NCBI GenBank assembly: GCA_035524895.1
Contig: DATLFI010000252.1
Span: forward strand, 1-9,516
Source: DATLFI01 sp035524895
Lineage (GTDB): Bacteria > Acidobacteriota > Thermoanaerobaculia > Multivoradales > Multivoraceae
Direction of reading: 5' to 3'
Length of the DNA: 9,516 bases
The notes beneath the pieces were generated by a model. That model did not search any database. It was given only the letters and a program-made list of their open reading frames with translations, and was not told where the DNA came from. Position numbers and translations under genes: made by a program. The stretch's first letter is position 1. Every line of letters starts with the position of its first letter. Positions 1 to 5,865 of this stretch are shown in pieces.

Positions 1-1070
1 CGGTCGCCACGGTCTCCAAAGCGCATCTCGACGCCAACGCCGAACCCGGGCACCAGCTCTCTCGGCTCCTCCGGCACCGGATGACGCCACTCGAGGCGCG
101 GCTGCAGCTCGAGCACCAGCCACTCCCGGTGCAGCCGTTGCCGCAGCAGCGTCTCGAGCCTGTAGACCGAGGTCTCCGGGGCGTCGGTCGTGCCTTCGCC
201 GATCAGACGGTAGGCGATCGCGCGGCCCTCGCCCAGGCGCTGGAAAAGCGTAGGACCTGCCTGCCACTCGACGCCCTCGGATCGCGCGGTGATCTGGGCG
301 GCAGTGCTCAGCCGCAGGAGCAATCCCTGGTGCAGCGAGTGGTCGAAGTCGGTGCGCGTGCCCAGACCGAGCTGGGTGGAGTTGCGCCAGAAGGGTGCTA
401 CCTGGTGGCGCAGGAGCCAGCGCGACGCCAGCGGCTGCTGCAGGCGGTAGCGCACGCGCAGGTACGGATCGACCGGCGTCGAGAGCCTGACGCCGACTCC
501 GACGTCGATGTCGTGCCGGTCGCCGCGCACCGGTTTGTACTCCAGTCCGGTGAGCCAATCTCGGTCGGTTTCGCGGAACGCCTCGGGAATCCACTCGCCT
601 CCACCCGGTCCTACGGCAACCTCTCGCTCCGGCTCGTCCCGGCCGATCACGGCATGCAGGCGGCGCTCCATGCGCGGCAACGCGAGCCTGACCCGCAGCC
701 GGAAACGGCCGTCGAGCTCGTCGTGCTCGTCCCACGCCGCGCCCGCCGACACCCTGCCCCAGGTGCCCTCGCGCTCGCCGCCGACGCGCTCGTCACCAAA
801 GAGATCGTCGAACCAAAGCGCGGTGAGGCACACACTGCGGTAGACGTTGCGCTGCAGCCAGTCGATCCAGCTGCCGCCGGCCGGCTGGCGACAGGTGTCG
901 TCCTCTGCGTCGGCCTCCGCTTCCCCCTGCGCGGTCTCCTCCGGGTCCGCGGCCTCGCCGGGCGGCTCGTGCTGGGTCGGCGGCTCCTGGCGCGCCTCGA
1001 CGCCTCCCGACGCGGGCACCGCCGTCGAGGCGAGGGCCACAGTCAGGACGCAGGCTGCAATCTCGAGCAT
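1..1070 (-). CDS. putative outer-membrane beta-barrel protein, 3' end beyond the left edge
   Basis: An open frame runs from an ATG at 1070 to the left edge without a stop (356 complete codons). I do not recognise a named family. Residues 4-20 are hydrophobic and end in a small-residue stretch (STAVPAS), which fits an export signal, although it lacks the usual basic start. Residues 25-60 are an acidic, Pro/Glu-rich linker. After a segment with two Cys (60 and 81), residues 105-352 show alternating polar/hydrophobic strands rich in Trp, Tyr, Arg and Gly. The last visible strand (GFGVGVEMRF) resembles the closing strand of outer-membrane barrels, so only a few residues are probably missing. ATG 1070 is the only ATG, GTG or TTG found in frame for well over 100 bases upstream. 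A weak GAGG lies 3 bases before it. Localisation and role are inferred; function unknown. Confidence 0.6.
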   Translation of the reverse strand, partial: MLEIAACVLTVALASTAVPASGGVEARQEPPTQHEPPGEAADPEETAQGEAEADAEDDTCRQPAGGSWIDWLQRNVYRSVCLTALWFDDLFGDERVGGEREGTWGRVSAGAAWDEHDELDGRFRLRVRLALPRMERRLHAVIGRDEPEREVAVGPGGGEWIPEAFRETDRDWLTGLEYKPVRGDRHDIDVGVGVRLSTPVDPYLRVRYRLQQPLASRWLLRHQVAPFWRNSTQLGLGTRTDFDHSLHQGLLLRLSTAAQITARSEGVEWQAGPTLFQRLGEGRAIAYRLIGEGTTDAPETSVYRLETLLRQRLHREWLVLELQPRLEWRHPVPEEPRELVPGFGVGVEMRFGDRGD

Positions 1071-1340
1071 AGTCCTCGTCTCGTGGTCGCGCCGGCGGCT
1101 CGGTGGGCGACCACTGCGATCTTGGCAGAGGCTGCGGGCCGAAGCCGTGGGGTCTCGATGGCATGCCGGAGACGTATCCTTTCGGCCTCTGAAGCGAGGA
1201 CGCCCCTCCCCCGATGCTCTTCCTCGACGCCTTGATCGCCTATCTCGCGCAGCTCCACCCGGCCTGGGCCGCGCTCCTAGCGCTTCGCTCGGTTGAACCA
1301 TGCTTTCCATCACCCTACGGGCCGGAACAGCGCGCCTCGC
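1071..1340. other. gap between two minus-strand genes, with a possible gene remnant
   Basis: About 270 bases separate the acyltransferase stop from the start of the barrel-protein gene. I see no convincing promoter or hairpin-plus-T-run terminator. The only coding-like stretch is on the plus strand at 1214-1310 and is listed separately. The gap is long enough for the barrel-protein gene to have its own promoter. Confidence 0.4.
1214..1310 (+). pseudogene. possible truncated DedA-family gene start
   Basis: Translation from ATG 1214 gives MLFLDALIAYLAQLHPAWAALL and then VEPCFPSPYG. The first part looks like the N-terminus of DedA membrane proteins, and the second resembles the family's LEN-x-FPP-x-PG motif. 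DedA proteins are inner-membrane proteins of about 200 residues, linked to lipid flipping and proton-motive-force homeostasis. Third codon positions are G or C for almost all of the first 25 codons, as in real genes here, and then become mixed. The frame next runs antisense into the acyltransferase gene, with no further DedA similarity. GAGGA at 1196-1200 is 13 bases from the ATG, too far for a good ribosome site. It could be a decayed relic left by a deletion, or a chance resemblance. Confidence 0.3.
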
Positions 1341-2774
1341 TCACGCCGAACACGCCTTGCGTTGCGTGCCCACTTTGCGCGAGCGCGCGCGACGCGCCAG
1401 CATCGCCAGGTCGCCCTCGATCTCCAGGCGCCGCTCGAGCAGGTAGCGTCGCAGCTCGCGGCGGCGGCGGAACAGGACGAACGCGCGCCCGTCGTCGAAC
1501 AATCGAGCCACGAGCCCCTTCAGACCGAGCCCCGCTGCGGCCGCAACCGGGAGCGAGAGCGCGAAGAGCGCCCCCGCCGGCCAGACGCCGAAGCGCAGGC
1601 AGATCCACGTCAGCTCGATTCCCCACAGCGAGCCGTAGGCGAAGATGCCGAGCACGATCTTGTTGGTGTCGTACTGGTCGAACCGCTCGGAGGCGCGCGG
1701 CGCCCACCACGAAACCAGCGCGTAGGCCGGTCCGGAGGTCAGCAGACCCCAGGTCGCCGGCCCCAGCAACGCGAGGCCCAGCAGCAGGCCGGCGACGAGC
1801 CTGCCGGCCAGCGGAGCGAGCTCCGGCCTCGCCTGCAGGTGATAGTCCTCGATGCGGTAGAGACGGCGGAGGCGCTCGAACCGCAGCAGCCTCCGGCGCA
1901 GGCGCTCGAGCTGCACGGGCGCGTCGCGGCGGAGCTGGTCGTGCGCGCGCAGCATGCGCTGGAGCGTGCGGAACCGGCGCTCGAGCGAGAAGCGCCCGGG
2001 ATGACGACCGCGCCGGAAGTGAAAGAACCGCTCGAGCTGGCGCAGGAGCCGTAGGTCTTCCCAACGCTCGGCGTTGAGTGTCAGGTCGCGGATCGCGGAG
2101 TCGATGCGAGCGGTGATCTCGCGCACCGCTGGGGCCGGCGGCTCGACCGCGATGCCCAGGGTCGGCGCTTCGGCAGACGGGGCCAGCTCGACCTCATCGA
2201 GCGTCAAGGCCGGGCCGATCTGGACCAGCACGCGAGACCGAAACCGGCCCTTCTCGACGAAGGTGAGGCCAGCAGGGACCACCACCGGCAGCGGTCCGCC
2301 TACGAGGTGGCTGCCGAGCGCGATGCGCGCCGCGCCGGTTTTGAGCGGCTGCAGCGCCGGCTCCGAGTGGCTCACTCCTTCGGGAAACATCACCAGTGCC
2401 CCGCCGGCACCGAGCAGCTCGAAGCACCGGTCGAACGAGCCCCGGTTCTGACCCGTATCAGAACCTGGGTCCTGTGCGCGATAGACAGGCACCGCCCGGA
2501 TGAAGCCCAAGATCGGCCGCAGCAGCGGCTTCTGGAACAGGCCCGAGCGCGCCAGCGGGTGCAGCACGCGATCGGACGCCGCCTGCAGCACGACGACGTC
2601 GGCGAGCGCGTTGGTGTGGTTGGCACACACGATCGCCGGTCCGCGCGCCGGGAGATTCTGGCGGCCGACGACCTCGACCGTGCGGTAGAAGACCCGCGCC
2701 ACCAAGCGGCAGAATCCAATCCATACTCGGTCGCGAAGTGCCGGCCTGGAGGGAAGCACGCCCCAATCTAGCAA
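1341..2774 (-). CDS. PlsC-type lysophospholipid/glycerol-phosphate acyltransferase with C-terminal membrane segments
   Basis: This 477-residue protein has an N-terminal LPLAT domain (about 20-215). It carries the acyltransferase motif NHTNALAD (His53, Asp59), the VPVYR motif at 95-99, and FPEG-x-SH (130-136) followed by LKTGAARIA. The His spaced five residues from Asp and the SH after FPEG are typical of the LPLAT subfamily related to yeast Gat/Sct glycerol-phosphate acyltransferases. The expected role is acyl transfer to a lysophospholipid or glycerol-3-phosphate at the inner membrane. Residues 240-310 are very Arg-rich and helical. Hydrophobic stretches near 322-345, 372-392 and 396-425 probably span the membrane, and the tail is basic. 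The best upstream start is TTG at 2774. GTG at 2759, five codons later, is a real alternative. It lies 51 bases after the dehydrogenase gene on the same strand, so co-transcription is likely. The exact substrate is not visible. Confidence 0.85.
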   Translation of the reverse strand: MLDWGVLPSRPALRDRVWIGFCRLVARVFYRTVEVVGRQNLPARGPAIVCANHTNALADVVVLQAASDRVLHPLARSGLFQKPLLRPILGFIRAVPVYRAQDPGSDTGQNRGSFDRCFELLGAGGALVMFPEGVSHSEPALQPLKTGAARIALGSHLVGGPLPVVVPAGLTFVEKGRFRSRVLVQIGPALTLDEVELAPSAEAPTLGIAVEPPAPAVREITARIDSAIRDLTLNAERWEDLRLLRQLERFFHFRRGRHPGRFSLERRFRTLQRMLRAHDQLRRDAPVQLERLRRRLLRFERLRRLYRIEDYHLQARPELAPLAGRLVAGLLLGLALLGPATWGLLTSGPAYALVSWWAPRASERFDQYDTNKIVLGIFAYGSLWGIELTWICLRFGVWPAGALFALSLPVAAAAGLGLKGLVARLFDDGRAFVLFRRRRELRRYLLERRLEIEGDLAMLARRARSRKVGTQRKACSA

Positions 2775-2825
2775 CCCAGCGGGTCGCGGCAGGGGCTTAC
2801 GACACGATGGCGAACGATCGATCCG

Positions 2826-3605
2826 TCAGGCGCGACGCACGCTCAGTCCGCCGTCGACCGGCAGCGCGACGCCGGTGACGAAGGACGCCGCCGGCAGCGC
2901 CAGGCTCAGCACCATGTGCGCGATCTCCTCCGGCTCGCCGTAGCGGCGCAGCGCGGTGCGCCGGCGCGCATACTCCTGCTTCGCCTCCTCCGGGATCGCC
3001 GCCGTCATGCCGGTGCGGATGGGGCCGGGGCACACGCAGTTCACCGTGATGCCTTCCTTGCCCAGCTCCACCGCCAGCGATCGCGTGAGACCGACCACGC
3101 CGTGCTTGGCCGCGGTGTAGGGGCTGATGCCGCCGGTCGCGCCGAGCCCCTCGGTCGAGGCGATGTTGACGATGCGCGGCGCGGCCGAGCGGCGCAGATG
3201 CGGCAGCGCCGCGCGCACCGTAAGGGTGTGCGCGGTCAAAAGCACCGCCAAGGTGCGCTGCCACTTGTCCTCGTAGTCGGGAGCATCGATCGGCGTGTGC
3301 AGCGAGATGCCGGCGTTGTTGACCAGCACGTCGAGACCGCCGAAGCGCTCGGCGACCTCGCCCACCACGTGCTCGATCTCCTCACGCGACGACACGTCGA
3401 GCCGCCACGCCTCCGCCTGGCCGCCCGCCTCGCGAATCTCGCCGGCGACCACACGCACCGCCTCTCCGTGCACGTCCGTGGCGGCGACCAGCGCGCCCTC
3501 GGCGGCGAACACCCGCGCGATCGCGCGACCCATGCCGGAGGCTGCGCCGGTCACGAGCACGACGTGGCCAGTGATGGAGCGACTGAGCGTGGAGAGCGAG
3601 GACAT
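2826..3605 (-). CDS. SDR-family oxidoreductase
   Basis: This is a 259-residue classical short-chain dehydrogenase/reductase, of normal length for the family. The cofactor motif TGAASGMG is at 19-26. Asp44 ends the second strand and suggests preference for NAD(H) over NADP(H). NNAG is at 96-99. The catalytic set is Ser150, Tyr163 and Lys167 (Y-TAA-K), with the usual 13-residue Ser-Tyr spacing. PGPIRTGM (193-200) and VDGG near the C-terminus are also typical. It should be a soluble enzyme interconverting an alcohol and a ketone or 3-oxoacyl group; the substrate cannot be read from the sequence. The ATG at 3605 is preceded by GGAGG (3613-3617) at 7 bases, an excellent ribosome site. It is the first gene of a likely two-gene unit with the acyltransferase and is divergent from kaiC. 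A lipid-related role is inference from that neighbour. Confidence 0.93.
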   Translation of the reverse strand: MSSLSTLSRSITGHVVLVTGAASGMGRAIARVFAAEGALVAATDVHGEAVRVVAGEIREAGGQAEAWRLDVSSREEIEHVVGEVAERFGGLDVLVNNAGISLHTPIDAPDYEDKWQRTLAVLLTAHTLTVRAALPHLRRSAAPRIVNIASTEGLGATGGISPYTAAKHGVVGLTRSLAVELGKEGITVNCVCPGPIRTGMTAAIPEEAKQEYARRRTALRRYGEPEEIAHMVLSLALPAASFVTGVALPVDGGLSVRRA

Positions 3606-3649
3606 GGCTGCGCCTCCGATGAGGTCCTTGGTGCGTGGTGGGGGCTGGC

Positions 3650-3694
3650 GAGGGTGTCGAGACTATCGAGGCGATGGAGGCTCATGAGGCTTGG
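3650..3694. repeat. five tandem 9-base repeats (GAGRSNNNN)
   Basis: The stretch reads as five consecutive 9-base units: GAGGGTGTC, GAGACTATC, GAGGCGATG, GAGGCTCAT and GAGGCTTGG. The first five bases are nearly constant and the last four vary. It starts 45 bases upstream of the dehydrogenase start codon and ends about 140 bases upstream of kaiC. Such spacing could be a stacked binding site for a regulator, but no known operator was recognised. Confidence 0.5.
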
Positions 3695-3730
3695 GTCGAT
3701 CGGGTAGTAACCACCTGGCCTGCCGCGCCG

Positions 3731-3760
3731 CACCCGAGTAGGAAGCACGCTTCTCGGGTG
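3731..3760. repeat. 30-base inverted repeat in the divergent region
   Basis: CACCCGAG at 3731-3738 is matched by its exact reverse complement CTCGGGTG at 3753-3760. A second inner pair, GAAGC (3742-3746) and GCTTC (3749-3753), lies between them. As RNA it could form a 7-base-pair stem, a 4-base bulge and a 4-base-pair stem with a CACG loop. No T-run follows on either side, so a terminator is unlikely. A dimeric operator or a leader hairpin is more plausible. Confidence 0.55.
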
Positions 3761-3770
3761 CACGCAGTAG

Positions 3771-3815
3771 GACTAGCCTCGACCATGTTACGGATATGCT
3801 GTAAGACCTTTTCGT
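3771..3815 (+). promoter_or_regulatory. candidate kaiC operon promoter
   Basis: The least GC-rich patch near a start codon lies just upstream of kaiC. TCGACC (3779-3784) and TAAGAC (3802-3807) are 17 bases apart and give a weak sigma-70-like pair (four and three matches). TATGCT (3795-3800) is an alternative -10 with no good -35. Both assignments are tentative. Confidence 0.25.
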
Positions 3816-3831
3816 TCCTACGAGGACCTCC

Positions 3832-5235
3832 ATGACGCTACCAAGGGACTCGAACGGCGTGAGGGTGCCGCCCAAGGTACCCACGGGCATCACCGGCCTC
3901 GACGAAATCACCGGCGGCGGACTTCCTCGCGGCCGCACGACGCTGCTCGTGGGTGGGCCGGGCTCGGGCAAGACCGTCCTGGGACTGCAGTTCCTGGCAC
4001 ACGGCGCCCGAAGCTGCAAGGAGCCTGGCATCTTCGTCGCTTTCGAGGAGACCTCGAAGCGCATCGTCGCCAACGCCTCCAGCATGGGCTGGAAGCTCGG
4101 GGAGCTGCGTCCGCGGAGGCTCTTCTTCCTGGACGCGCAGCCGAAGCCCGATCTGGTCCACTCCGGGGACTTCGACCTGGGCGGAATGCTCGCCGCGCTC
4201 GGGGCACAGTCCAAGAAGATGAAGGCCCGACGCATCGTGTTCGATGCGCTGGACGTCTTGCTCGAGCTGCTGCCCGACCCCGCGGCGAAGAAGCGGGAGG
4301 TCTACAGGCTGCACGAGTGGCTGCTGGCGTCGGATATGACCGGCATCCTCACCCTGAAGTCCGGCGAAGACCAGCCGAGCTCCAGCTGCGAGCAGTCCTT
4401 CAGCTTCATGCAGTTCATGGTCGACTGCACCGTGATCCTCAAACACCGCGCGGTCGCGGGAGTGTCGCAACGAATTCTGCGCGTCCAGAAGTATCGCGGC
4501 TCCTGCTTCGACGAGAACGAGTCCCCGTTTCTCATCGGCAAGAGCGGCCTCGAGGTCGCCGCGGCACGCACTCCCCGCCGTGGAACCAGCAGGGTGACCA
4601 AGGAACGCGTTTCCAGCGGCGTGGAGCGGCTCGACACCATGCTCGGGGGCGGCTACTACCGCAACGCCAGCGTCCTGATCAGCGGCTCGCCCGGCACCGC
4701 GAAGACCACCTTGAGCGCCGCGTTCGCGGAGGCAGCCTGCCAGCGCGGCGAGCGCACCCTGTTCGTCAGCTTCGACTCGGAATGCGAGGAGGTGATCCGC
4801 AACCTGGCCTCGGTGGGAATCAAGCTGCGGCGTCACTTGACGGCAGGGTCCTTGCGGATGGTCTCGGCGCGCGCCATCACCGGCAGCGCGGAAACGTACC
4901 TGGTGCGCATCAAGACTCTCGCCCAGGAGCACAAAGCCTCCTGTCTCGTGATCGATCCGATCTCCACGTGGTCGAGGTCGGGCAATGACGTCGCCGCGCA
5001 CAGCGTCGCCGAACGGTTGATCGAGTGGTCGAAGGCGGAAGGAATAACCCTGGTCTGCACGAGACTGCTCGACGAGATGTTCACCAAGGCCGAGGGGGAC
5101 ACGCAGCTCCAGATCTCGACGCTCGCTGACACGTGGATCCACCTCAACTATCTGGTGCAGGCCGGGGAGCGTAACCGTGGCCTCTCCATCATCAAGTCGC
5201 GAGGCTCCGCCCACTCCACCAGGTGCGCGAGCTGA
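3832..5235 (+). CDS. kaiC: KaiC-family clock ATPase, N-terminal 467 residues, cut short by an apparent frameshift
   Basis: Two RecA-like KaiC domains are present. CI (about 15-245) starts with the family pattern TGI-x-GLDEITGGGLPRG. It has Walker A GGPGSGKT (41-48, Lys47), the glutamate pair Glu72-Glu73, and Walker B ending in Asp138. CII (about 258-460) has GSPGTAKTT (285-293, Lys291), FDSE (314-317) where cyanobacterial KaiC has FEES, and Walker B ending in Asp375. QISTLADT places Ser429-Thr430 at the positions of the Synechococcus KaiC phosphosites Ser431/Thr432. The frame then ends in KSRGSAHS-TRCAS-stop, where relatives continue as AHSNQVREL. That continuation is present in another frame at 5220-5567. 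KaiC proteins form cytosolic hexamers that bind KaiB and act as ATP-driven timers. The ATG has GAGGA at 5 bases (3822-3826). It is the first gene of a kaiC-kaiB-phosphodiesterase operon with no kaiA. Confidence 0.93.
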   Translation: MTLPRDSNGVRVPPKVPTGITGLDEITGGGLPRGRTTLLVGGPGSGKTVLGLQFLAHGARSCKEPGIFVAFEETSKRIVANASSMGWKLGELRPRRLFFLDAQPKPDLVHSGDFDLGGMLAALGAQSKKMKARRIVFDALDVLLELLPDPAAKKREVYRLHEWLLASDMTGILTLKSGEDQPSSSCEQSFSFMQFMVDCTVILKHRAVAGVSQRILRVQKYRGSCFDENESPFLIGKSGLEVAAARTPRRGTSRVTKERVSSGVERLDTMLGGGYYRNASVLISGSPGTAKTTLSAAFAEAACQRGERTLFVSFDSECEEVIRNLASVGIKLRRHLTAGSLRMVSARAITGSAETYLVRIKTLAQEHKASCLVIDPISTWSRSGNDVAAHSVAERLIEWSKAEGITLVCTRLLDEMFTKAEGDTQLQISTLADTWIHLNYLVQAGERNRGLSIIKSRGSAHSTRCAS

Positions 5236-5567
5236 TTCTCAGCGATACCGGCGTCACCCTCACCGACACCTACAGCGCCGGCGGCGAAGTGCTGATGGGC
5301 ACGCTGCGCTGGGAGAAGGAACGATCCGAGCGCGTCAAGAGCGAAGCCGCCGAACGGCACGGCAGGCTCAGGCGGCTCGGGCTCGACGCCGAGGAGGCCG
5401 AGCTCGAGGTGCGCGTGAAGTCGCTGCAGACGGAGCTGCTCGCGAAGCAGCTCGAGAAGGCGTCGTTGGCCCGCTCCACGGAGAGTCACGAGGGAGAGCG
5501 GTCGCGAGGGCGCTCGCGGATCAGGGAGCTGCGCGGGGCCGATGCGGCGAAGCTGGCGAGGGAGTAA
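5220..5567 (+). CDS. kaiC: KaiC C-terminal segment in a shifted frame
   Basis: From CAG at 5220 the frame reads QVRELILSDTGVTL and then GGEVLMGTLRWEKE. This is the direct continuation of KaiC-family sequence lost from the upstream frame. It continues as a charged helical region with coiled-coil character (about 50 residues rich in Glu, Arg, Leu and Ala). It ends in RELRGADAAKLARE, comparable to the C-terminal tails of other proteobacterial KaiC proteins. Joined to the upstream part it would give a protein of about 580 residues, normal for the subgroup. One missing base in the HSNQ codons (near 5218) explains the break. A GTG at 5223 could in principle start it separately, overlapping the upstream stop by 13 bases, but there is no clear ribosome site. 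Its intact composition suggests a recent mutation, a sequencing error, or expression by frameshifting or reinitiation. Confidence 0.82.
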   Translation, partial: QVRELILSDTGVTLTDTYSAGGEVLMGTLRWEKERSERVKSEAAERHGRLRRLGLDAEEAELEVRVKSLQTELLAKQLEKASLARSTESHEGERSRGRSRIRELRGADAAKLARE

Positions 5568-5574
5568 GCGCAGC

Positions 5575-5865
5575 ATGGGCAGACGGATGGTCTTCAAGTT
5601 TCGTCTCTACGTCGCAGGCGATGCCCCGAGCTCCGCGTTGGCCATGGCGAACCTCGCGGCGCTCTGCCGAACCTACCTACCCGAGTATCACGACATCGAG
5701 GTGGTCGACGTGTTCCAGCAGGGCCAGCGTGCGCTGACCGACGGCATCCTCATGACGCCGACGCTCGTCAAGCTGCAACCGCGCCCAACCTGCACGATCG
5801 TCGGCACGCTCAGTGATACGCAGCCGCTGCTGCTCGCCATGGGACTCGGGACCGTGGCCGCATGA
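5575..5865 (+). CDS. kaiB: KaiB-family clock protein
   Basis: This 96-residue protein matches KaiB throughout: FRLYVAGDAPSS (9-20), ANLAALC (25-31), IEVVDV (41-46), TPTLVK (61-66) and VGTLSD (76-81). KaiB has a thioredoxin-related fold; the cyanobacterial protein switches fold to bind phosphorylated KaiC. The length is slightly under the roughly 100 residues of cyanobacterial KaiB, with a short tail. I chose ATG 5575, which follows the KaiC stop by 7 bases and has GGGAG at 5560-5564. ATG 5587 (MVFKFRLYV) is a fair alternative, since the family usually begins only a few residues before the first strand. The gene overlaps the next one by ATGA, which points to translational coupling. Confidence 0.93.
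   Translation: MGRRMVFKFRLYVAGDAPSSALAMANLAALCRTYLPEYHDIEVVDVFQQGQRALTDGILMTPTLVKLQPRPTCTIVGTLSDTQPLLLAMGLGTVAA

Larger units (their letters stand above)
3606..3831. promoter_or_regulatory. divergent intergenic control region between the dehydrogenase and kaiC
   Basis: These 226 bases lie between two divergent start codons and must hold the promoters for both sides. They contain the dehydrogenase ribosome site (3613-3617), a run of 9-base direct repeats (3650-3694), a 30-base inverted repeat (3731-3760), an AT-richer patch (about 3784-3816) and the kaiC ribosome site GAGGA (3822-3826). I see no convincing small gene: the open frames here lack ribosome sites and recognisable sequence. Confidence 0.6.

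Noticed and set aside
81..1235. 384-residue plus-strand open frame
   Set aside because: It is antisense to the barrel-protein gene, is rich in Arg, Pro and Ala of the kind produced by GC-rich shadow frames, and has no recognisable domain.
1293..2077. Two plus-strand frames of about 250-290 residues
   Set aside because: They lie opposite the acyltransferase, whose motifs are unmistakable; their composition is low-complexity Arg/Ala/Gly. Only the first about 30 codons of the one starting at 1214 look meaningful.
3551..3835. Small open frames (66-70 residues) in the divergent region, considered as leader peptides
   Set aside because: They have no ribosome site, run into the flanking genes in the wrong frame, and their repeats come from the 9-base DNA repeats.
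3838..5214. 458-residue minus-strand frame across kaiC
   Set aside because: It is the reverse-complement shadow of kaiC; there is no ribosome site or domain, and it exists only because GC-rich codons lack stops on the other strand.
5209..5235. Programmed -1 frameshift in kaiC
   Set aside because: The junction bases (ctccaccagg) contain no heptameric slippery sequence and no obvious downstream stem was found; a one-base deletion or error is simpler.
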